A stretch of DNA of 5,737 bases, taken from the NCBI GenBank assembly GCA_030617565.1, contig JAUWVE010000100.1, positions 1 through 5,737 of the forward strand, in the 5' to 3' direction. Within the stretch, counting starts at the first letter, position 1. Each line of letters starts with the position of its first letter. The DNA comes from Gammaproteobacteria bacterium. GTDB lineage: Bacteria > Pseudomonadota > Gammaproteobacteria > BMS3Bbin11. Of this stretch, positions 1-4,329 are shown one piece after another. A program made the translations under genes and the position numbers. Under the pieces are notes generated by a model. That model did no database searches and was not told the DNA's origin. It saw only the letters and a program-made list of their open reading frames with translations.

Positions 1-1026
1 GGTATGCTCAGTTTCCTGCTGTTTGCCGGCGCACTGCACGTTGATCTGAACCGACTGTCGGAAATGAAATGGATAGTTGGTATGCTGGCCACTATCGGTG
101 TGCTGCTCTCCACCCTGATTGTGGCATCGCTGGTCTGGTCAGTCGCATGGCTGCTGGATTTGCCGCTGAGCTTTATTCATTGCCTGCTATTTGGCGCATT
201 GATTTCGCCTACCGATCCTGTTGCAGTTATCAGTTCCCTGAAAACACTGGGCGTCCCCGCTACACTGGAAACTAAAATTGCCGGAGAGTCGCTGTTCAAC
301 GATGGTGTTGGTGTGGTCCTGTTTCTGGTGATATTTAATATTGCCTACAGCAGCGAGCCCATGCAGGCTGTCGAGGTGGCCGAACTGTTTATAACAGAAA
401 CAGTTGGTGGCGCTTTATTCGGGCTGTTAGCAGGCTATCTTACCTACCGTATGCTGCGTCGGGTAGACAACTATCAGGTTGAGATTATCCTTTCTCTCGC
501 CCTGGTCATGGGCGGTTATGCCTTTGCAGAAGCCTGGCATTTGTCTGCTCCGATTGCCATTGTGGTGGCGGGTTTGCTTATTGGTAACCACGGGCGTCAA
601 TTCGCCATGTCAGAGCAAACGCGTGAACATCTCGATACTTTCTGGGAACTGGTTGATGAAATTCTTAACGCCGTGCTATTTGTGCTGCTGGGTCTCGAAA
701 TTCTATTAATTATTCCGTTGTCAGCCAATGCATTACTGTTGGCAATAATCGCTATACCGATAGTCCTGTTCTCACGCCTGGTTAGTGTTTCTATTCCCAT
801 TTCAATCTTAAGATTAAACTACCAGTTTTCTCCCGGGGTCATAAAAATCCTCACCTGGGGCGGCTTGCGAGGGGGTATCTCGGTCGCGCTGGCATTATCA
901 TTACCTGCCGATGAGGTGCGTTCGTATCTTCTGCCAATGACCTATGCCGTGGTTGTGTTCGCCATGTTGGTACAGGGCCTGACGCTTGGGCGAGTGGTTA
1001 GAAAGCAATTAGCACAGGTATCCTGA
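1..1026 (+). CDS. CPA1/NhaP-type sodium(potassium):proton antiporter, 5'-truncated by the window edge
   Basis: Inner-membrane cation/H+ antiporter of the CPA1 family, exchanging Na+ or K+ for protons in pH and sodium homeostasis. The reading frame is open from base 1 and ends at TGA 1024-1026, giving about 341 visible residues. The ATG at 4-6 is probably internal, because the protein begins in the middle of a membrane segment and full-length relatives have roughly 400 or more residues. Counting from that Met, the family signatures are present: SPTDPVAVI with Asp71, ESLFNDGVGVVLF with the Asn99-Asp100 pair of the ion site, and WGGLRGGISVALALSLP with Arg289. About ten hydrophobic segments are visible. 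The protein ends soon after the last one, so there is no large cytoplasmic C-terminal domain. Ion preference cannot be read from sequence. It lies upstream of the gcv promoter on the same strand, and I see no intrinsic terminator after it, so read-through into the gcv leader is possible. Confidence is high for the family and low for the substrate. Confidence 0.9.
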   Translation, partial: GMLSFLLFAGALHVDLNRLSEMKWIVGMLATIGVLLSTLIVASLVWSVAWLLDLPLSFIHCLLFGALISPTDPVAVISSLKTLGVPATLETKIAGESLFNDGVGVVLFLVIFNIAYSSEPMQAVEVAELFITETVGGALFGLLAGYLTYRMLRRVDNYQVEIILSLALVMGGYAFAEAWHLSAPIAIVVAGLLIGNHGRQFAMSEQTREHLDTFWELVDEILNAVLFVLLGLEILLIIPLSANALLLAIIAIPIVLFSRLVSVSIPISILRLNYQFSPGVIKILTWGGLRGGISVALALSLPADEVRSYLLPMTYAVVVFAMLVQGLTLGRVVRKQLAQVS

Positions 1027-1048
1027 TAGCATTTTTTCCCATAATGCG

Positions 1049-1077
1049 TGGAAATCATCGCTGGATTTTCGTATAGT
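1049..1077 (+). promoter_or_regulatory. Predicted sigma70-type promoter of the gcv operon
   Basis: The -10 element TATAGT (1072-1077) matches TATAAT at 5 of 6 positions. Exactly 17 bases upstream is TGGAAA (1049-1054), matching TTGACA at 4 of 6. Transcription would be expected to start about 6-8 bases after the -10, near 1083-1085. That falls in a run of six C's (1081-1086) just before the first helix of the glycine riboswitch. The C-run is an awkward start site, since purines are usually preferred, so the true start may be the nearby G1087. Position immediately upstream of the riboswitch supports the call, but it rests on sequence matching only. Confidence 0.65.
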
Positions 1078-1092
1078 CTGCCCCCCGACCAG

Positions 1093-1191
1093 GGTTTATT
1101 GAGGGAGAGACCGGCTGCTGAGGAACATCAGCGTCGTCGCCGAAGGCGCAACCCGCCCGGAATCGCTCAGGCAAAAGGACCACAATGAACC
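1093..1191 (+). ncRNA. Glycine riboswitch aptamer 1
   Basis: The closing helix P1 is nine consecutive pairs, GGTTTATTG (1093-1101) with CAATGAACC (1183-1191), including one G.U wobble. P2 pairs GAGAG (1105-1109) with CGCTC (1164-1168), where the usual CTCTC has become CGCTC, leaving an A.G opposition. A side hairpin GCTGA/TCAGC (1117-1121 with 1128-1132) encloses a six-base loop. The conserved core CGCCGAAGGCGCAA lies at 1138-1151. Confidence 0.9.
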
Positions 1192-1196
1192 GTCGG

Positions 1197-1277
1197 CTCT
1201 GGAGAGCTGTCTTTGCCGCACTATTAGCGCGTGGAAGACACACCGAAGGGGGTAAATCTCTCAGGTGAACGGACAGA
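1197..1277 (+). ncRNA. Glycine riboswitch aptamer 2
   Basis: P2 is perfect: GAGAG (1202-1206) with CTCTC (1258-1262). The P3 arm is TGTCTT (1208-1213) with AAGACA (1235-1240), continued by CCGC (1216-1219) with GTGG (1231-1234). The core CACCGAAGGGGGTAA is at 1241-1255. The closing P1 is short, mainly TCT (1198-1200) with AGA (1275-1277), and runs directly into the downstream hairpin. That short P1 makes aptamer 2 the likely sensor element connected to the expression platform. Confidence 0.9.
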
Positions 1278-1335
1278 TGGGCGAATGACAGTACGGGCCA
1301 GGCCTTCTGTCAGGGTGCCCAGATAACTCCAGGAG
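1278..1335 (+). promoter_or_regulatory. Probable riboswitch expression platform and gcvT ribosome-binding site
   Basis: Immediately after aptamer 2, TGGGC (1278-1282) pairs with GCCCA (1317-1321) and TGACAG (1286-1291) with CTGTCA (1307-1312), forming a long imperfect hairpin with an internal loop. No run of T's follows, so it is not a normal intrinsic terminator. The Shine-Dalgarno AGGAG (1331-1335) is five bases from the gcvT ATG. CTCCAG (1327-1332), overlapping it, is perfectly complementary to CTGGAG (1199-1204) in the 5' side of aptamer 2. The two could pair when aptamer 2 is unfolded and release when glycine is bound. Control at translation initiation is therefore my inference. Confidence 0.55.
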
Positions 1336-1340
1336 CTTGC

Positions 1341-2453
1341 ATGACAGCTAAACAAACACCGCTATATCAACAGCATATTGACGCTGGCGCAAAAATCGTC
1401 GATTTTTCCGGCTGGCAAATGCCTATCCATTACGGCTCACAACTTGAAGAACATCATGCAGTGCGTCAGTCTGCCGGTGTGTTCGATGTCTCACACATGA
1501 ATGTAGTTGATTTGCATGGCAGTGGGGGCAAAGCCTTTTTGCGCTATTTACTCGCCAATGATGTCGACAAACTGAAAACCCCGGGTAAGGCATTGTATAG
1601 CTGTATGCTGACGGATGACGGCGGCGTCATCGATGATCTAATTGTTTATTATATGAATGAAGACTGGTATCGAATAATTCTCAATGCCGGCACACATGAT
1701 AAAGATATGAAGTGGATAAACAGCCAGCTGCCTGATTTTCCAGATATAAGCCTTAACGAAAGACCTGAGCTGGCTATGCTTGCGATACAGGGGCCACAGG
1801 CGATCGAAAAATTTTCTTCCCTGTTATCAGATGAGAACGCGGGTCGCCTGGCAGAACTTGCTGTATTTCAGGCATATGAAATTGACGGAATGTTTATCGG
1901 CCGTACTGGTTATACCGGTGAGGATGGAGTAGAAGTTATCCTTCCAGGCGATAAGGCCGCAGAGCTGTGGAAACAGTTGATGACGGTGGCTGTGAAGCCA
2001 ATAGGATTGGGTGCACGTGATACTTTACGGCTTGAAGCCGGGATGGCGCTTTACGGTCTGGATATGGATGAAACAACTTCACCATTGGTGTCGGGCCTTG
2101 GCTGGACGGTAGCCTGGCAGCCTGAAGAGAGAGACTTTATCGGACGTGCAGCCCTGCAAACGGCAAAACAGAATGGCCTTGAACAGCGCATGGTCGGTTT
2201 GCTGCTGACAGGGCGAGGTGTACTGCGATCTCATCAGCAGGTGCAATTTACTGACGGCAGCAGCGGCGAGATTACCAGTGGCAGCTATTCACCAACCCTG
2301 GCACGATCAATCGCTCTGGCACGTGTGCCTGCAAGTGTGAAAATTGGAGACAGTTGCGAGGTGGATATACGTGGCCGCATGATTTCTGCGGTAGTCGTTA
2401 AATACCCGTTTGTACGGAATGGAAAATCTTTGATAGAAACAGAGCAAACATAG
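1341..2453 (+). CDS. gcvT: Aminomethyltransferase, glycine cleavage system T-protein
   Basis: Cytoplasmic T-protein (370 aa) of the glycine cleavage system. It takes the aminomethyl group carried on lipoyl-H-protein, transfers the carbon to tetrahydrofolate to make 5,10-methylene-THF, and releases ammonia. The N-terminal wording (TPLYQQH, then VDFSGWQMPIHYGSQ at about 20-34) and FDVSHM (48-53) are typical. VIDDLIVYY (96-104) contains Asp98, aligned with the family's catalytic aspartate. TGYTGEDG, GARDTLRLEAG, YGLDMDE and the C-terminal FVRNGK are also standard. Length agrees with E. coli GcvT (about 364 aa). The ATG follows AGGAG by five bases and gives the canonical N-terminus. It is first in the operon, directly under the glycine riboswitch. 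It ends in TAG, 23 bases before gcvH. I see no damage or missing key residue. Confidence 0.97.
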   Translation: MTAKQTPLYQQHIDAGAKIVDFSGWQMPIHYGSQLEEHHAVRQSAGVFDVSHMNVVDLHGSGGKAFLRYLLANDVDKLKTPGKALYSCMLTDDGGVIDDLIVYYMNEDWYRIILNAGTHDKDMKWINSQLPDFPDISLNERPELAMLAIQGPQAIEKFSSLLSDENAGRLAELAVFQAYEIDGMFIGRTGYTGEDGVEVILPGDKAAELWKQLMTVAVKPIGLGARDTLRLEAGMALYGLDMDETTSPLVSGLGWTVAWQPEERDFIGRAALQTAKQNGLEQRMVGLLLTGRGVLRSHQQVQFTDGSSGEITSGSYSPTLARSIALARVPASVKIGDSCEVDIRGRMISAVVVKYPFVRNGKSLIETEQT

Positions 2454-2462
2454 TACTAGATT

Positions 2463-2468
2463 AAGGAG
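2463..2468 (+). promoter_or_regulatory. Strong ribosome-binding site of gcvH
   Basis: AAGGAG, eight bases before the gcvH ATG, is close to the ideal anti-16S match and the strongest such site in the operon. It suggests H-protein is made at a high level relative to the P-protein genes downstream. Confidence 0.85.
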
Positions 2469-2476
2469 AACAGAAA

Positions 2477-2866
2477 ATGAGCAATGTCCCGCAGGAATTG
2501 AAATATACAAAATCCCATGAGTGGGTTCTGGCCGGCGATGATGGCCAGGTAACGATCGGTATCACTGACCATGCACAGGAACTGCTGGGAGACATGGTTT
2601 TTATTGAGCTTCCCGAGATAGATAAGGAGCTGGCTGCCGGCGATGAATGCTCAGTTGTCGAATCGGTAAAAGCCGCGTCAGATGTCTATGCGCCGATTGC
2701 CGGCACGGTCATTGCGGTCAATGAAAATCTAGCTGATACGCCAGAGCTGATTAATGAGGATCCTTACGGCGAAGGCTGGATGTTTCGTCTGCAGATAGCG
2801 GATGTTAACGAGCTGGATGGTTTGATGGATGCCGAGGCTTATGAAGCCATTGAAGCGGAAGAGTAG
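2477..2866 (+). CDS. gcvH: Glycine cleavage system H-protein (lipoyl carrier)
   Basis: Small lipoylated shuttle protein (129 aa, the same length as E. coli GcvH). It accepts the methylamine group from P-protein, presents it to T-protein, and is then reoxidised by lipoamide dehydrogenase. The biotinyl/lipoyl-type fold is recognisable throughout: KYTKSHEWV (9-17), VTIGITDHAQELLGDMVFIELP (25-46), and the lipoylation motif ESVKAASDVYAP with the modified lysine at Lys65. PELINEDPYGEGWMF and the acidic C-terminus complete the standard family pattern. The start gives MSNVPQELKY, nearly identical to E. coli, and follows AAGGAG. It lies between gcvT (23-base gap) and gcvPA (39-base gap). Lipoylation enzymes (LipA/LipB or LplA) and L-protein are not in the window. 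Nothing unusual in the protein itself. Confidence 0.98.
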   Translation: MSNVPQELKYTKSHEWVLAGDDGQVTIGITDHAQELLGDMVFIELPEIDKELAAGDECSVVESVKAASDVYAPIAGTVIAVNENLADTPELINEDPYGEGWMFRLQIADVNELDGLMDAEAYEAIEAEE

Positions 2867-2881
2867 CCTACGTATTAACTT

Positions 2882-2905
2882 GAGACGTCTACTAGACGAT
2901 TTTTT
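2882..2905 (+). terminator. Hairpin plus T6 tract abutting the gcvPA start codon (possible weak internal terminator)
   Basis: CGTCT (2886-2890), a three-base loop ACT, and AGACG (2894-2898) form a perfect five-pair hairpin. It is followed by one A and six T's (2900-2905), with the gcvPA ATG beginning at 2906. The shape is that of an intrinsic terminator, but the stem is short and only partly GC, so termination is probably partial at best. If active, it would lower gcvPA/gcvPB transcripts relative to gcvT/gcvH. It also occupies the place where a ribosome-binding site would be. Confidence 0.35.
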
Positions 2906-4258
2906 ATGCCATTTATACCTCATACTGAAGAAGAAACGCGTCAGATGCTTGAAGCCATTGGTGTAAAGCACATTGATCAGTTATTTGATGAGATCCCAGA
3001 CGAACTGATCAACGAAAAACTGGATTATGTGCCGCCAGCTATGGGTGAGGCGGCTATCCGCCAGCTAGCAAAGAAACAGGCGGCATCCGATCGGTCTTAC
3101 ATAAACTTTATCGGTGCCGGGGCCTACGAACATCATATCCCCGCTGCGGTATGGCAGGTGGCTACGCGCGGTGAATTTTATTCGGCCTATACACCCTATC
3201 AGGCCGAAGCCTCACAGGGTACGCTGCAGCTATTGTATGAATACCAGACCATGATGGCGTCGTTGACCGGTATGGATGTTTCCAATGCCAGTCTTTATGA
3301 AGGTGCCAGTGCACTGGCCGAAGCTGTACTGATGGCGGTGCGGGCGCAGCGTAAGAAGCAGCGCATATTGATGCCTGAGACCGTTCACCCCGCCTATCGT
3401 GAGACGACGGAAACCATCGTCAAAAACCAGGGCATTACATTAAGCCCTATTGCCTACTCGGCAGAAAGTGGTTGCATAGACCTTAACAGCTTTACTGATG
3501 AACTAACTGAGGATGTTGCCGCTGTAGTGATTCCACAGCCAAACTATTTTGGTGCGCTGGAAGATGTCGACGGACTGGTGGACCTGGCACATAAAAATGG
3601 CTGTCTGGTTATTGCCGTGGTCAATCCCCTGTCGCTGGCTGTACTTAAGGCACCGGGTGACTGGGGCGAGACCGGCGCTGACATCGTTGTCGGTGAGGGC
3701 CAGCCATTGGGTATCCCGCTGTCATCGGGGGGGCCGTATTTTGGTTTCATGTGCTGTAGTCAGAAACTGGTCAGACAGATGCCGGGGCGCTTAATCGGAC
3801 GCACGGTCGATGCAGACGGCAAGCAGGGTTTCACCCTTACGCTGCAGGCCAGAGAACAGCATATCCGGCGTTCAAAGGCGACATCAAATATCTGTACCAA
3901 TCAGGGCCTGATGGTGACCGCAGCGACACTGTATATGTCTTTAATGGGGCCTGCAGGAATGGCACAGGCGGCACAGGCTTCACATACCAACACACGCAAG
4001 CTGATTGAAAAACTGACAGCAATTGATGGTGTAGAGATCAAGTTCAACAGTGCCATTTTCCATGAGTGCGTATTGCGCATCGATGCGCCGATGGATGACC
4101 TGCTGCGGGCGATGGCTGCGCAGGGCATTATCGCAGGCAAAGCGCTAGCTGCTGATTTCAGTGATCTGCAAAACTGCCTGCTGGTCTGTGCGACAGAATT
4201 ACGTACCGAAGAAGAGATGGATGAGTATGTGCTGCAGCTGGAGCGTATCGTCAGCTAG
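2906..4258 (+). CDS. gcvPA: Glycine dehydrogenase (decarboxylating) subunit 1, P-protein N-terminal half
   Basis: First subunit (450 aa) of the two-subunit P-protein. With GcvPB it forms the PLP-dependent enzyme that decarboxylates glycine and loads the aminomethyl group onto H-protein, releasing CO2. Subunit 1 has the aminotransferase-like fold but not the PLP-binding lysine. The start MPFIPHTEEETRQML is the canonical GcvPA N-terminus. Family blocks follow: YTPYQAEASQGTLQLLYEYQ (95-114), NASLYEGASALAEA, GEGQPLGIPLSSGGPYFGF, MPGRLIGRTVD (from 292) and REQHIRRSKATSNICTNQ (316-333). Length is normal for the family. No Shine-Dalgarno sequence is visible before the ATG; a hairpin and T-tract occupy that place. 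It ends in TAG, 58 bases before gcvPB. Split P-protein is known in many bacteria and archaea, so it is not damage to a single gcvP: both halves have their own normal ends. Confidence 0.96.
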   Translation: MPFIPHTEEETRQMLEAIGVKHIDQLFDEIPDELINEKLDYVPPAMGEAAIRQLAKKQAASDRSYINFIGAGAYEHHIPAAVWQVATRGEFYSAYTPYQAEASQGTLQLLYEYQTMMASLTGMDVSNASLYEGASALAEAVLMAVRAQRKKQRILMPETVHPAYRETTETIVKNQGITLSPIAYSAESGCIDLNSFTDELTEDVAAVVIPQPNYFGALEDVDGLVDLAHKNGCLVIAVVNPLSLAVLKAPGDWGETGADIVVGEGQPLGIPLSSGGPYFGFMCCSQKLVRQMPGRLIGRTVDADGKQGFTLTLQAREQHIRRSKATSNICTNQGLMVTAATLYMSLMGPAGMAQAAQASHTNTRKLIEKLTAIDGVEIKFNSAIFHECVLRIDAPMDDLLRAMAAQGIIAGKALAADFSDLQNCLLVCATELRTEEEMDEYVLQLERIVS

Positions 4259-4307
4259 CGCCGCCTCGATTCACCTTGTGCACAGAAGATGTGACTTAAC
4301 TATTTAT

Positions 4308-4329
4308 AGAACTGACATGACAGAACTGA
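4308..4329 (+). repeat. Eight-base direct repeat flanking the gcvPB start
   Basis: AGAACTGA occurs at 4308-4315 and again at 4322-4329, on either side of the gcvPB ATG (4317-4319), separated by CATGAC. The second copy encodes part of the N-terminus (from Glu3). It may be chance or a small local duplication. No function can be assigned. Confidence 0.5.

Larger units (their letters stand above)
1085..1277 (+). ncRNA. Tandem glycine riboswitch (two aptamers) in the gcv leader
   Basis: Cis-acting RNA that binds glycine and controls the downstream glycine cleavage genes. Two copies of the conserved glycine-aptamer core are visible. Copy one has GGAGAG (1104-1109), CGCCGAAGGCGCAA (1138-1151) and AATCGCTCAGGCAAAAGGAC (1161-1180). 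Copy two has GGAGAG (1201-1206), CACCGAAGGGGGTAA (1241-1255) and AATCTCTCAGG (1255-1265) followed by GGAC (1271-1274). A leader-linker helix also forms: CCGAC (1085-1089) pairs perfectly with GTCGG (1192-1196), corresponding to the P0 element known from tandem glycine riboswitches. Three unpaired bases (1090-1092) separate it from P1 of aptamer 1. I could not assign the classical G.A pairs of a kink-turn. Position upstream of gcvT agrees with the established role of this class, which commonly activates gcv operons when glycine is abundant. Confidence 0.96.

Noticed and set aside
1..1026. Antiporter as part of the glycine regulon
   Set aside because: It lies upstream of both the promoter and the riboswitch, so it cannot be controlled by them in cis; adjacency alone is no evidence of shared function.
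1029..1047. Inverted repeat GCATT/AATGC just after the antiporter stop, as a possible terminator
   Set aside because: The stem has only five mostly weak pairs with a nine-base loop, and the T-run lies in the loop rather than after the stem.
1055..1243. 62-residue open frame on the minus strand over the leader
   Set aside because: It overlaps the promoter and conserved riboswitch core; the bases are explained by RNA structure on the + strand.
2451..2458. Palindrome TAGTACTA at the gcvT stop as an operator or terminator
   Set aside because: It is too short and has no loop or T-tract; an eight-base palindrome easily arises by chance.
4278..4316. In-frame GTG upstream as an alternative gcvPB start
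   Set aside because: It would add 13 residues without family resemblance, while ATG 4317 gives the usual GcvPB N-terminus.
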